DNA from: Acetobacteraceae bacterium
GTDB lineage: Bacteria > Pseudomonadota > Alphaproteobacteria > Acetobacterales > Acetobacteraceae
Length of the DNA stretch: 64,000 bases
Assembly: GCA_947455205.1 (NCBI GenBank)
Contig: CANGNF010000001.1
Coordinates: 124,001-188,000, forward strand
Reading direction: 5' to 3'
The notes under the pieces were generated by a model. That model ran no database searches, was not told the DNA's origin, and was given only the letters and a program-made list of their open reading frames with translations. Below are positions 51,089 through 63,534 of the stretch, one piece after another. The position numbers and the translations under genes are program-made. Position 1 is the stretch's first letter, and the number at the start of each line of letters is the position of its first letter.

Positions 51089-53206
51089 TTACCCCGCCCG
51101 CAGCGTCAGCATCGCCTCGGCCTTGCCGAACAGTGCCAGCAGCAGGCGCACCGCCTGGCCGCGCGGGCCGGCCAGCGCCGGGTCGCGCTCCAGCAGCACC
51201 TCGGCGTCGCGGTTGGCCATGTGGATCAGGCCCTCCTGCGCCTCGGCATCCGGCAGCCCCAGGCGGAACATCGGCACGCCGGACTGCCTCGTGCCCAGCA
51301 GCTCGCCGCCGCCGCGCAGGCGGAAATCGGCGTCGGCGATGACGAAGCCGTCCTCGGTTTCCTTCAACAGCAGCAGGCGTTCGCGGGCGGTCTGGTTCAG
51401 GCCTTCATCGTACAGCAGCATGCAATAGCTGGCGCCGCTGCCACGCCCGACCCGGCCGCGCAGCTGGTGCAGCTGGGCCAGGCCGAAGCGTTCTGCGTGT
51501 TCCACCACCATGATGGTGGCTTCCGGCACGTCCACGCCCACCTCAATCACCGTAGTGGCCACCAGCAGCCGGGTCTTGCCGGCGGCGAAGTCGCGCAGCG
51601 CGGCCTCGCGCACATCCGTCTCCTGCCGGCCATGCGCTAGACCGACCTTGCCGGGGAAGCGTTCCGCCAACTCGGCAAAGCGGGTTTCGGCCGCGGCGGT
51701 ATCCATCACCTCCGATTCCTCCACCGCCGGGCAGACCCAGTAGCAGCGTGCCCCCTTGTCCAGCGCCCGGCCGATGCCGGCAATGACGTCCGGCGACTGC
51801 CGCAGCCCGTGCAGCGTGGTGGCGATGGCCTGCCGCCCCGCCGGCTTCCCGGCCAGCCGGCTGACCGCCATCTCCCCCCACTGGGTCAGCAGCAGGGTGC
51901 GCGGAATGGGGGTGGCGGTCATCACCAGCATGTCCGTCGTCTCGCCCTTTTCGGCCAGCATCAGCCGCTGGGCGACGCCGAAGCGGTGCTGCTCGTCCAC
52001 CACCGCCAGGGCCAGGTTGCGGAACTCCACCGCGTCCTGGAACAGCGCGTGGGTGCCGACCACGATCTGCACGGAGCCCTCGGCCAGGCCGCGCAGCACC
52101 TTCTTGCGCTCGGCGCCCTTGACGCTGCCGGCCAGCATTTCCACCCGCACGCCGGCGGGGTGGCACAGCCGCACCAGGGTACGCAGGTGCTGCCGGGCCA
52201 GGATCTCGGTGGGGGCCATGATGGCGGCCTGGCCGCCGGATTCCACCGCCCGCAGCATGGCCAGCACCGCCACCAGGGTCTTGCCGCTGCCGACATCGCC
52301 CTGCAGCAGCCGCAGCATGCGGTTGGGGCTGGCCAGGTCGGCGTCGATTTCTGCGAGTGCCGCCACCTGGGACGGCGTCGGCGGAAAGCCGAAGGCCTCC
52401 AGCGCCTTGGCCCGCAGCTCCCCAGTGCCGGCCAGCCCGCGGCCTGGCCGGTCCCTGACGCGCCGCCGCACCAGGCCCAGCGCCAACTGCCCGGCCAGCA
52501 ACTCGTCATAGGCCAGGCGGGTGCGGCCCGCCGCCAGCGGCTCCGGCCCGTCCGGGTCCTGCCAACTGCGCAGGCTCTCGGCAAAGCCGGGCCAGCCCTC
52601 TCGCCGCAGCAGGGCGGGGTCGTGCCATTCGGGCAGATCCACCAGCCGGTCCAGCGCCAGGCGCATCGCCTTGGCCACCTGGCGCCGGTGCAGCCCCTGG
52701 GTCAGCGGCCATTTCCGCTCGAACTCCGGAATGACATCCGGCGGCTCGATATAGTCGGGGTTGGGGATGGACCGGCCGTAGCCGTCCACCTTCAGGGTGC
52801 CGCTGACCTTGCGGGTGCTGCCCACCGGCAGGCGCCGCTCCACCCATTCCGCCCGGTTGCCGAACATGGGTATGGCCAGCATTGTGGCGCCGGACCTGGC
52901 CCGCACCCTGATGGTCTTGCCGCCCGGACCGATCCGGTCGTGCTTCAGCACCTCGATCTCGCAGGTCACGGTCTCGCCATGCAGGGCGTTGGCCGGCTCC
53001 CGCGCGAGGGTGCGGTCGGTGATCTCGCTGGGCAGGTGGAACAGCAGGTCCAGCACCCGGGACCCGCCGCTGCCATTGGCCAGCGCCTTGGCCAGCAGCT
53101 TCTGCCCGGCCGGGCCCACCCCGGGCAGGGCGGCCAGCTCGGCAAAGAGGGGCAGGAGACGCTCATCCACGTCAGGCGTTGCGGCTTGGGCTGACAGGAT
53201 TCCCAT
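51089..53206 (-). CDS. recG: ATP-dependent DNA helicase RecG
   Basis: A 705-residue superfamily 2 helicase. The N-terminal wedge/OB region spans roughly residues 60-200, followed by Walker A GDVGSGKT (303-310), the DEQH box (VVDEQHRFGV), TATPIPRT, and the C-terminal QLRGRVGRG. It remodels stalled replication forks and branch-migrates Holliday junctions. It is divergent from sdhE (37-bp gap), an arrangement common in alphaproteobacteria. Confidence 0.97.
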   Translation of the reverse strand: MGILSAQAATPDVDERLLPLFAELAALPGVGPAGQKLLAKALANGSGGSRVLDLLFHLPSEITDRTLAREPANALHGETVTCEIEVLKHDRIGPGGKTIRVRARSGATMLAIPMFGNRAEWVERRLPVGSTRKVSGTLKVDGYGRSIPNPDYIEPPDVIPEFERKWPLTQGLHRRQVAKAMRLALDRLVDLPEWHDPALLRREGWPGFAESLRSWQDPDGPEPLAAGRTRLAYDELLAGQLALGLVRRRVRDRPGRGLAGTGELRAKALEAFGFPPTPSQVAALAEIDADLASPNRMLRLLQGDVGSGKTLVAVLAMLRAVESGGQAAIMAPTEILARQHLRTLVRLCHPAGVRVEMLAGSVKGAERKKVLRGLAEGSVQIVVGTHALFQDAVEFRNLALAVVDEQHRFGVAQRLMLAEKGETTDMLVMTATPIPRTLLLTQWGEMAVSRLAGKPAGRQAIATTLHGLRQSPDVIAGIGRALDKGARCYWVCPAVEESEVMDTAAAETRFAELAERFPGKVGLAHGRQETDVREAALRDFAAGKTRLLVATTVIEVGVDVPEATIMVVEHAERFGLAQLHQLRGRVGRGSGASYCMLLYDEGLNQTARERLLLLKETEDGFVIADADFRLRGGGELLGTRQSGVPMFRLGLPDAEAQEGLIHMANRDAEVLLERDPALAGPRGQAVRLLLALFGKAEAMLTLRAG

Positions 53207-53243
53207 ACCCCCCTATATGCCAGCGATAGCCAGAAACGACGAC

Positions 53244-53767
53244 ATGACCGAACTCGATTCCCGACGCCGCCGCCTGGTGTTCCGTGCCAACCACCGGGGC
53301 ACCAAGGAAGCCGACCTGATGATCGGCGCCTTCGTCGCCCGCCATGTGGCAGGCCTGTCCGATGACGAACTGACCCAGCTGGAAGCCGCGCTGGAACACT
53401 GGGACGTGGACCTGGCCGACTGGCTCAGCGGCCGCCGCCCGGTGCCCGACGAACTGGCCAACCCCATGCTGGAACGCCTGATCCGCGAATGCGGGGAAAG
53501 CGGCGCCGGCCTGCCGGAACACCTGCGCCCGGCCCCCCCGCGGAAGGCCCCGTCCGATGACCGCAGGGCCGAAGGGCCCGAAGGTCTGAATCGGCCGGAG
53601 GAAGGTGCCGATGACCGCAGGGCCGAAGGGCCCGAAGGTCTGAATCGGCCGGAAGAAGGTGCCGATGACCGCAGGGCCGAAGGGCCCGAAGGTCTGAATC
53701 GGCCGGAGGAAGGTGCCGATGACCGCAGGGCCGAAGGGCCCGAAGGTCTGAATCGGCCGGGCAAAGC

Positions 53768-53771
<4 letters not shown>
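53244..53771 (+). CDS. sdhE: SdhE-family FAD assembly factor with a four-repeat C-terminal tail
   Basis: A 175-residue protein. Residues 1-95 are a normal SdhE/Sdh5 domain: RRRRLVFRANHRGTKEAD includes the RGxxE motif needed for flavinylation of succinate dehydrogenase SdhA, and WLSGRRPVPDE is also typical. Residues about 105-173 are an added tail of four 18-residue units (DDRRAEGPEGLNRPEEGA) that are nearly identical at DNA level. Most SdhE proteins end near residue 90. The tail is very acidic/basic mixed and likely disordered. Its stop overlaps the mfd start (ATGA). Activity on SdhA is expected from the domain. Confidence 0.88.
53556..53760 (+). repeat. Four tandem 54-bp repeats within sdhE
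   Basis: Units start at 53556, 53610, 53664 and 53718, exact period 54 bp, with the last unit truncated before its linker. The 42-bp cores look identical; the linkers differ by one base (GAGGAAGGT versus GAAGAAGGT). Each unit contains GGGCC-GAAG-GGCCC, a potential hairpin. Because 54 is divisible by three, every unit is read in the same frame. Near-identity points to recent or homogenised expansion. Confidence 0.95.
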
Positions 53772-57334
<3,563 letters not shown>

Positions 57335-57344
57335 CTCGGCGCCG

Positions 57345-58004
57345 CTATTCCTCCAGCAGCGCCACGTCCAGCAGGCGCTCCAGCACCTCCGGCTCCTGCG
57401 CGCCGGCAATGGCGTGGCGCCCGGCGATGACGAAGCAGGGCACGCCGTTGATGCCCAGCCGATGCGCCCGAAGGTTGTCGCTGTGGACGCCCTCAACCTC
57501 GGCCCCCGTGGCCAGGAAGCGCCGCGCCGCCAGCGGGTCCAGCCCCACCTGGGCGGCCAGCGTCGCCAGCGCGGCGGTGTCGCCGATATCGGCACCCTCG
57601 CTGAAATAGGCGTCGAACAGCGCCTCCACCAGCTGGTCGGCCAGGCCGAAGCGCGACGCCCAGCGCACCAGGCGGTGCGCGTCCAGGCTCTGCGGAATGC
57701 GGCGGATCAGGTCGAAGCGGAACTCGATGCCCTCGGTGCGGCCAAGCTCTGCGATGGTGCCGTGCAGCCGGCGGGCGCGGTCCTCGCCGCCGAACTTGCG
57801 CGCCATGTAGTCCTGCCGGGCCACGCCATTCGGCGCCAGGTCCGGGTTCAGCAGGAAGGGCCGCCAGGACAGCTCCACCAGCAGCTCCGGCCGGGCGCGG
57901 ATGGCGCGCCGCAACCGGCGGATGCCCAGGTGGCACCAGGGGCAGACCAGGTCATAGACCACCTCGATGGCCAGCCGGGTGCGGGGCGGGGAGAGGATGT
58001 TCAC
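57345..58004 (-). CDS. DsbA-family oxidoreductase, FrnE-like
   Basis: A 219-residue thioredoxin-fold protein with a CPWC active site (Cys21, Cys24), a helical insertion and the cis-proline loop INGVPCFVI. No signal peptide, so it is cytoplasmic, as are FrnE and the 2-hydroxychromene-2-carboxylate isomerase relatives. FrnE of Deinococcus is a disulfide isomerase linked to oxidative stress. It starts with GTG at 58004 (AAGG upstream). It converges on mfd with a 10-bp gap. Confidence 0.9.
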   Translation of the reverse strand: MNILSPPRTRLAIEVVYDLVCPWCHLGIRRLRRAIRARPELLVELSWRPFLLNPDLAPNGVARQDYMARKFGGEDRARRLHGTIAELGRTEGIEFRFDLIRRIPQSLDAHRLVRWASRFGLADQLVEALFDAYFSEGADIGDTAALATLAAQVGLDPLAARRFLATGAEVEGVHSDNLRAHRLGINGVPCFVIAGRHAIAGAQEPEVLERLLDVALLEE

Positions 58005-58039
58005 CTGGGCACCTTAGCAAATCTCCCTGCCGGCGCCAC

Positions 58040-59533
58040 TCAGCCGGCCAACACGTAGCCGTAGCGCAGGTTGCTGCGGTCGCCGCCGGCGGCATCATAT
58101 TCCGCCTTGATGCCGGCGAAGCGGTCCGTCGTGCCCAGTTCCGCCCCCCGCTGGTAGTTGTACAGGCGCTGGTTGTTGCCGCCGAAGATCGCGCTCTTCA
58201 CCGCGCCATCGGCGGCGCCGAGCGGGGCGAAGCCGTGGCGGCGCTGCATGTCCTGCGGGATCTCCAGCCGGCGCAGCGCCTCGATCTGCCATTGCGGGCT
58301 GCCGGTCCACAGCGCATCCGTGCCCCAGCAGACATGGTCGGCGCCCATGCCCTTGATCATGATCCCCATCAGCGCCGCCGCCAGCCGCGGCTGGCTGACC
58401 GTGCTGTGGGCGAAGAGCTGGCCGACATCGGCATAGACGTTGCGGACGCCGTATTTCGCGGGGATGTCGGCCAGGTCGGAGACCCAGCTGGAGCGCCCGG
58501 TGCGGTCGAACTCCGCCATCGCCACCGCGGGGTCGCCGCCCACGTGGCGGTAGGCGCCGTGGTAGATGATGAAGTTCAGCTGCGGCCAGTCCTTCGCCGC
58601 CTTGGCCACGTCCCGCACATCCGTGAAGGGCGCCAGGTGCGGGAAGCGCGCTTCCACCGCCGGGCTGAACAGCCCCTTGTGGATGCAGACATTCTTCAGA
58701 CCGGCGCGGACGAAGCGCTCATAGGCCGGGTAGACCAGCTTCTCGTCATCCAGCCGCCAGGGGTACTGGCTTTTGTCCTTATGGGTGTTGTCGCCGATCG
58801 TGTAGCCCTTGAAGGCGTCGGGCTTCAGCGTCTCGATCGCGCGGTCGATCTCCTCCAGCCAGCCGGGCTGGCCGGGGGTGAAGATGGCATGCGCCATCAT
58901 CCGCTTGGTCCCGGCGGCGTCGTTGACGCGCTTGCGGGCCTGCACCGTCATGTCGTTGGTCAGGAACCAGTCTTCCGGCACGTCCGAGGGGGCGGAGGAG
59001 ATCATCGCCACCTTGGTGTCGGAATCCAGGTAGATCTCCTTGAAGTAGTTGTTGAACTTCACGTCGTCGATGGTCTGCGGGCGCTCCGCCAGCGCGCGGT
59101 TCCAGCCGGCGCGGCCCACCGCTTCCCGCATGGAGACGAACCCCACCAGCCTGGTGTCGTCCCGCAGGAAGTGGGTGTGCATGTCCATGATGAACTGGCC
59201 GGAGAGGTCGCGCGCGCGGGCGGCGGCGCGCTCCGGCTCGGCGGCCTCGGCCCGGCTGACCTTGAAGACCTCGCCATAGGTCTCGTTCATCGCCAGGAAG
59301 GCGGCGGCGAAGCCGGCGGCGGATTGCCAGAAGCCGCGCCGGGTCTGCCCCAGCTTCTTCGCCATCCCGTCGGAGAACTCGACCAGGCGGGCCTGGACTT
59401 CCTTCTGCTGCACCGTCTGCGGCGTCGGCAGATACTCCTCCGAGGAGACGATCTGCATCGGGATCGGCGTCGGCAGCGCCGATTCCTCGGCTCCGGTCAC
59501 GCTGGCCATGTCCTGGTCACTGATGAAGCGCAT
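58040..59533 (-). CDS. Amidohydrolase-family (Amidohydro_2) protein with internal twin-arginine segment
   Basis: A 497-residue TIM-barrel metal-dependent hydrolase; the first metal motif is MDMHTHFLRDD (HTH at about 118-120), with ICHxK-like CIHKGL and WGTDALWTGSP further on. Residues 1-62 are a polar lead, then QTRRGFWQSAAGFAAAFLAMN (twin Arg at 65-66) looks like an internal Tat signal. From memory, related amidohydrolases share this lead plus RRRFL-type segment. GGAGG lies 6 nt before the ATG at 59533. Substrate unknown; decarboxylase or C-N hydrolase activity is possible for this family. Only 35 bp from the GTG of the FrnE-like gene. Confidence 0.85.
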   Translation of the reverse strand: MRFISDQDMASVTGAEESALPTPIPMQIVSSEEYLPTPQTVQQKEVQARLVEFSDGMAKKLGQTRRGFWQSAAGFAAAFLAMNETYGEVFKVSRAEAAEPERAAARARDLSGQFIMDMHTHFLRDDTRLVGFVSMREAVGRAGWNRALAERPQTIDDVKFNNYFKEIYLDSDTKVAMISSAPSDVPEDWFLTNDMTVQARKRVNDAAGTKRMMAHAIFTPGQPGWLEEIDRAIETLKPDAFKGYTIGDNTHKDKSQYPWRLDDEKLVYPAYERFVRAGLKNVCIHKGLFSPAVEARFPHLAPFTDVRDVAKAAKDWPQLNFIIYHGAYRHVGGDPAVAMAEFDRTGRSSWVSDLADIPAKYGVRNVYADVGQLFAHSTVSQPRLAAALMGIMIKGMGADHVCWGTDALWTGSPQWQIEALRRLEIPQDMQRRHGFAPLGAADGAVKSAIFGGNNQRLYNYQRGAELGTTDRFAGIKAEYDAAGGDRSNLRYGYVLAG

Positions 59534-59706
59534 CGCATCCTCCCCGCCTGGTGAAAGCTTGGAACAGGGGGAGGGGCCGGTGCAAGTGCCCGCCGCCGGC
59601 CGCCGCCACCGGCCATCGCTACAACAACGGGTCATGCCGCCGATTTTCCGGCAGCCAGCAGCCTGTGGATATTCTACTAAGTCATTATCGAATCGCAGGC
59701 GGAGCC
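59534..59706. other. Intergenic region between tRNA-Ser and the amidohydrolase
   Basis: This 173-bp gap lies downstream of tRNA-Ser and upstream of the amidohydrolase on the minus strand, so it should hold the tRNA terminator and the amidohydrolase promoter. It has an AT-richer stretch (59668-59692). I see no clear terminator hairpin or promoter hexamers. Confidence 0.4.
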
Positions 59707-59796
59707 TGGCGGACAGGGTGGGATTCGAACCCACGGAGGACTTGCGCCCTCGGCGGTTTTCAAGACCGCTGCCTTAAACCACTCGGCCACCTGTCC
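59707..59796 (-). tRNA. tRNA-Ser (anticodon UGA)
   Basis: A 90-nt class II tRNA: acceptor GGACAGG/CCTGTCC, anticodon stem GCGGT/ACCGC with loop CTTGAAA (anticodon TGA), a long variable arm (GAGGGCGCAAGTCCTC), T-arm GTGGG-TTCGAAT-CCCAC, discriminator G and encoded CCA. It reads UCA and possibly other UCN serine codons. Confidence 0.98.
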
Positions 59797-59852
59797 CGTT
59801 GGGGCGTGGTTAACATGAATGCCCAACGGGGCGTAAGCATAGGGGGCCGATT

Positions 59853-60857
59853 TTGCGCCAACTCCTGATCCTGAGCGCCGGCCTGGCCGTGCTGGCCGGC
59901 GAGGCCGCCGCGCAGCAGCCCACCCTGCCGCCGCCGGACACGCGCGCGATCCTGCACGCGATCACCGAGAACGACTCCTACGCCCCGGCCCGCACTGATC
60001 GTTGGTATACCAACGGCGTCCGCTTCGGCTATTCCAGCCCGGAGGCGCAGCTTCCCGGTCCGGTGGAGGCGCTGGATTCGGCGCTTGGCCGGCTGCTGGG
60101 GCCGACGCAGAGCCGCTGGGGCATCAGCCTGGGGCAGAACATCTACAATCCGCGGGACACCCGCGCCTTCGTGCCCGACCCGCACGACCGGCCCTATGCC
60201 GGCTACCTGTACCTGGAAGGCAGCCTGGACCGGCGCACCCACAACACGCTGGACCGCTTCACCATCGCCGCCGGCATGGTCGGCCCCGGCTCCCTGGCAC
60301 GCAAGACGCAGGACCTGGTGCATGAGCTGATCGGCAGCCGCATTCCGCATGGCTGGCGCTACCAGATGCGTGACGAGGTCACCCTGAACCTGGGCTGGTC
60401 GCGCACCTGGCGCTATCGCCTGGCCAACCTGCCGGGCGGGCTGGAGGTGGATACGCTGCCCTCGGCCGAGGTCGCGCTGGGCACGGTGGCGATCTACGCC
60501 CAGGGCGGCGCCAGGCTGCGGCTGGGGCAGGGGCTGGGCGGCGACTTCGGCACCCCGCGGATTCGCCCCGGCGGCGGCGATACCGCGGCGCCGCTGGGCC
60601 AGGGCTTCGGCTGGTACCTGTTCGGCGGAGCGTCCGGCCGCGCGGTGGGCCGCGACCTGTTCCTGGATGGCAGCACCTGGCGGGCTTCCACGCCCCGCGT
60701 CACCAAGCGCAACCTGGTCGGCGACCTGGAGGCCGGTGGCGCGGTGTACTGGCACAATGTGCGGCTGAGCTACACGCATGACTGGCGCAGCGAGGAATTC
60801 GTCGGCCAGAAGAAGTGGTTCACCTACGGCATCGCCACGTTGTCCGTGGCGTTCTGA
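59853..60857 (+). CDS. Lipid A deacylase LpxR family protein (DUF2219)
   Basis: A 334-residue outer-membrane beta-barrel candidate with a signal peptide (LILSAGLAVLAGEAAA-Q). Family segments include TENDSYAPARTDRWYTNGVRFGY, ISLGQNIYNP and RPYAGYLYLEGSL, and the protein ends in Phe (LSVAF), typical of BAM-assembled barrels. LpxR of Salmonella and Helicobacter removes the 3'-acyloxyacyl chain of lipid A with Ca2+. The start is TTG at 59853 with AGGGGG 6 nt upstream; no ATG fits. It may modify the LPS surface. Confidence 0.85.
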   Translation: MRQLLILSAGLAVLAGEAAAQQPTLPPPDTRAILHAITENDSYAPARTDRWYTNGVRFGYSSPEAQLPGPVEALDSALGRLLGPTQSRWGISLGQNIYNPRDTRAFVPDPHDRPYAGYLYLEGSLDRRTHNTLDRFTIAAGMVGPGSLARKTQDLVHELIGSRIPHGWRYQMRDEVTLNLGWSRTWRYRLANLPGGLEVDTLPSAEVALGTVAIYAQGGARLRLGQGLGGDFGTPRIRPGGGDTAAPLGQGFGWYLFGGASGRAVGRDLFLDGSTWRASTPRVTKRNLVGDLEAGGAVYWHNVRLSYTHDWRSEEFVGQKKWFTYGIATLSVAF

Positions 60858-60995
60858 ATGGGGCCACGCTGTCCGGCGCGCGCGCGCATTCGCCGCGCCC
60901 CATAATGTCAGCCCTGCGTGACCTGACGCGGCCGTGGCCGCTGGCGCTGCTGTATCCGCCGTAGTTTCCCGCCGGGCCAGGCGGAGGATGCGCGG

Positions 60996-61769
60996 ATGAA
61001 GTGGATGTCGCTGTGGTCACGCCTGGGGCTGGCCAGCCTGTGCGCGGCGTTGGTGCTGCTGGTGGTGCAGTCGCTGGCCTGGCTGCAGGGCGGCCGGGTG
61101 CTGAACCTGGAGGTGCTGCGCCCCGTCACCCGCCTGGTGACCGCGGTGAACCTGCGCGAGGCCAAGCTGCCGACGCCCTGGCCCGGGCTGAACGAGATCA
61201 TCCTGACCTTCGGCCTGTTCTGGCTGGTCATCGGCGGTGTGCTGCTGGTGTGGCAGCTGCTTTGGCTGCTGCTGCGCAAGCAGGCGGCGCGCTCGGCCGG
61301 CACCGCACCGCCCATGCTGCCGCCGGCCCGGCAGGACGCCATGCTGCGCGCCATCGGCCGCACCGTGCTGGGGGTGGTGATGCTGGGCGTGGCGCTGGGC
61401 GAGTTGATGAACGCCACGCGCGGCATGCGCCAGCCGCAGCAGATCGCCGAACTATGGGCGCCGGCGATGATCCCGGTGGCGCTGTGCGGCCTGCAGATCA
61501 GCGCGGCGATGTTCCTTATGGTCGGGCAGAAGCTGCGCGGCGCCGCCTGGGTCTGCCTGCTGGCAACGCTGCCGCAGTTGATCGCGCACCCCATGCGCGG
61601 TGCCAGTGCCAGCCGGCTGGAACCGGCACTGGCGCTGTTCATCGCCCAGCTTGGCATGGTGGCGGCGCTGCTGCTGCTGCTGGGCAGCCTGCCGCGCCCG
61701 GCACCGCCCGCCGCCAAGCCGGCGGGGGCGCCGGCGCCGAAGCCCACCGCCCCGGCGGGCGCCCACTGA
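60996..61769 (+). CDS. Uncharacterised integral membrane protein
   Basis: A 257-residue protein with five or six predicted membrane helices (about 10-30, 68-92, 119-138, 156-176, 182-196 and 211-231) and a Pro/Ala-rich cytoplasmic-type tail (APAPKPTAPAGAH). GGAGG lies before the ATG at 60996. I recognise no family. A 138-bp gap precedes it, and it ends 16 bp from a convergent racemase-like gene. Confidence 0.75.
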   Translation: MKWMSLWSRLGLASLCAALVLLVVQSLAWLQGGRVLNLEVLRPVTRLVTAVNLREAKLPTPWPGLNEIILTFGLFWLVIGGVLLVWQLLWLLLRKQAARSAGTAPPMLPPARQDAMLRAIGRTVLGVVMLGVALGELMNATRGMRQPQQIAELWAPAMIPVALCGLQISAAMFLMVGQKLRGAAWVCLLATLPQLIAHPMRGASASRLEPALALFIAQLGMVAALLLLLGSLPRPAPPAAKPAGAPAPKPTAPAGAH

Positions 61770-61785
61770 GGCGGCGGGTGAGCCG

Positions 61786-62565
61786 CTACAGCTTCAGTTC
61801 GGCCAGCAACTCCGCCGAGGGCTTCGGGTAGGCCCAGCGCCGGCCGACGCCCATGCCCAGCCGCTGCTTCGCCGCCACCAGCATCTCCGCGTGGATGAAG
61901 CTGGCGCCGACGCAGTCCACCACCGTAGCGCGACCGATGCTGTGGACGCCGTTGGCGAACAACACCTCGTTCAGCACGCCCTCGGCCGGGATGATGGCAT
62001 CGGCGCCAGTGCCGACCGCGGGTTCCGCCACCTCGGCAAAGCGGGCCAGCAGGGGCGCCGGGTCGGTGAAGGCGGCGTCCAACTCGGCCTCGTCGATCGG
62101 CTTCAGCAGCTGCTGGATCTGGGTGATGCGGCCGGTCATGCCGTGGCGCGCCACCAGCTTCTTCACCCGCGTGGTGCTGCCGGGGCCCAGCGTGATCAGC
62201 GCGAAATTCTCGGCCAGCGAGCAGGCGAGCAGCAGCGCGGCCTCCGGCATGGAGACCACGGGGATATCCAGCATGGAGCGGATTTCCGGCAGGAAGGGCT
62301 CGCTGAAGCTGCCGAGGATGAAGGCGTCGTAGCCCTCGCGCTCCGCCTGGCGGGCGAAGCCGATGGCTTCCTGCTGGAAGGCCAGCTTGAGGTAGGGGAA
62401 GTGCATCAGGTCCTGCGGCGTGTAGTGCAGGTACTGCGCGTCCGACGCCCCGTTGAAGTGGACGGTGGTGCCGGGCGAGCACGCCTTCGCCGCATGCGCC
62501 TTCAGCGCGGCGACGTAGCGGTCCAGATGCGCCAAGGGCGCGAGGGACTGGTACCAGATCTTCAT
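61786..62565 (-). CDS. Asp/Glu/hydantoin-racemase-like protein lacking both catalytic cysteines
   Basis: A 259-residue protein with the overall layout of the Asp/Glu/hydantoin racemase family (N-terminal MKIWYQSLAP, then GYDAFILGSFSEPFLPEIR, GADAIIPAEGV). At the first catalytic-cysteine position (usual xxCFGDP-like) it reads LGSFSEP (Ser86-Ser88), and at the second (usual LGCAGM) it reads PAEG (about 193-196). Cys residues elsewhere (29, 115, 218) are outside these positions. Two-base racemisation by thiols is therefore unlikely; decarboxylase, isomerase or binding functions are possible. It lies 6 nt after a Bug gene, in one operon with an acyl-CoA synthetase. Confidence 0.8.
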   Translation of the reverse strand: MKIWYQSLAPLAHLDRYVAALKAHAAKACSPGTTVHFNGASDAQYLHYTPQDLMHFPYLKLAFQQEAIGFARQAEREGYDAFILGSFSEPFLPEIRSMLDIPVVSMPEAALLLACSLAENFALITLGPGSTTRVKKLVARHGMTGRITQIQQLLKPIDEAELDAAFTDPAPLLARFAEVAEPAVGTGADAIIPAEGVLNEVLFANGVHSIGRATVVDCVGASFIHAEMLVAAKQRLGMGVGRRWAYPKPSAELLAELKL

Positions 62566-62571
62566 GCGGGC

Positions 62572-63534
62572 CTACTCCTGGTTGGCGCCGGCCAGGCGCA
62601 CGATGCGGCGGTATTCGGGGATCTCGGCGGCGATGCTGGCGGCGAAGGCGTCGGGCCCGGCGCCGTTCGGCTCCAGCCCGTTGCGGGCGAACAGCAGCTC
62701 CCGCACATCCGGCGCGGCCAGGGCGCGGGTGGCCTCGGCGTGCAGGCGCTGGATGACCGGGCGCGGCGTGCCGGCGGGGGCGAGCAGCCCGTACCAGCTG
62801 GCGATGCTGAAGCCGGGCAGGGCGGCGGCCTCGGCCACGGTCGGCACATCCGGCGCGTTGCCGGTGCGCTGTTTCGTCGCCACCGCCAGCAGGCGCAGGC
62901 GCCCGGCGGCGACGTGCTGCTGCACCACCGGCAGGCCGACGAACAGCATCTGCACCCGCCCGCTCACCAGGTCCGTGGTGGCCGGCGCGGCGCCGCGGTA
63001 CGCCACATGGGTCAGCGGCGCGCCGGACATCTGCCCCAGCAGCGCCCCGGCCAGGTGCCCGCCGCTGCCGATGCCGGACGAGGCATAGCTGACCGAACCG
63101 GGCGTGGCCTTGGCCATGGCCAGCAGCGCGGCCAGCGAGGTTGCCGGCAGCGCGGCGGGCACCGCCAGGTACAGCGGCACATCGGCCAGGTAGGTGATGG
63201 GCGCGAAGTCCGCCACGGGGTCGAAGGGCACGCTCGCCATCAGGCTGGGGTTCACCACCAGCGGTCCGTTGGTGCCCAGCAGCAGCGTCTGGCCGTCCGG
63301 CGCGGCGCGGGCCACCAGCGCGGTGCCGATATTGCCGCCGGCGCCGTCGCGGCTCTCGATGACCACCGGCACGCCCAGCGCCTCGCCGAGCTTGGTGCCG
63401 ATGGCGCGGGCCGTCAGGTCGGCCGGGCCGCCGGCGGCGTAGGGCACCACGATGCGGATGGGGCCATTCGGCCAGGACTGCGCCCGCGCCACGGCTGGCA
63501 GCGCCAGCGCGGCGAGGAGGGGCCGGCGCCTCAC
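62572..63534 (-). CDS. Bug/TctC family solute-binding protein (copy 6)
   Basis: A 320-residue exported protein (signal MRRRPLLAALALPAVARA-Q) with WPNGPIRIVVPYAAGGPAD, GVPVVIES and GAGGNIGT. It starts with GTG at 63534 overlapping the stop of the upstream ATP-grasp protein (GTGA). Downstream, the racemase-like gene follows after 6 nt. The ligand is presumably a carboxylic acid that the acyl-CoA synthetase activates (inference). No TctAB present. Confidence 0.92.
   Translation of the reverse strand: MRRRPLLAALALPAVARAQSWPNGPIRIVVPYAAGGPADLTARAIGTKLGEALGVPVVIESRDGAGGNIGTALVARAAPDGQTLLLGTNGPLVVNPSLMASVPFDPVADFAPITYLADVPLYLAVPAALPATSLAALLAMAKATPGSVSYASSGIGSGGHLAGALLGQMSGAPLTHVAYRGAAPATTDLVSGRVQMLFVGLPVVQQHVAAGRLRLLAVATKQRTGNAPDVPTVAEAAALPGFSIASWYGLLAPAGTPRPVIQRLHAEATRALAAPDVRELLFARNGLEPNGAGPDAFAASIAAEIPEYRRIVRLAGANQE

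Noticed and set aside
53556-53760. CRISPR-like array
   Set aside because: Units are contiguous in-frame coding repeats without unique spacers.
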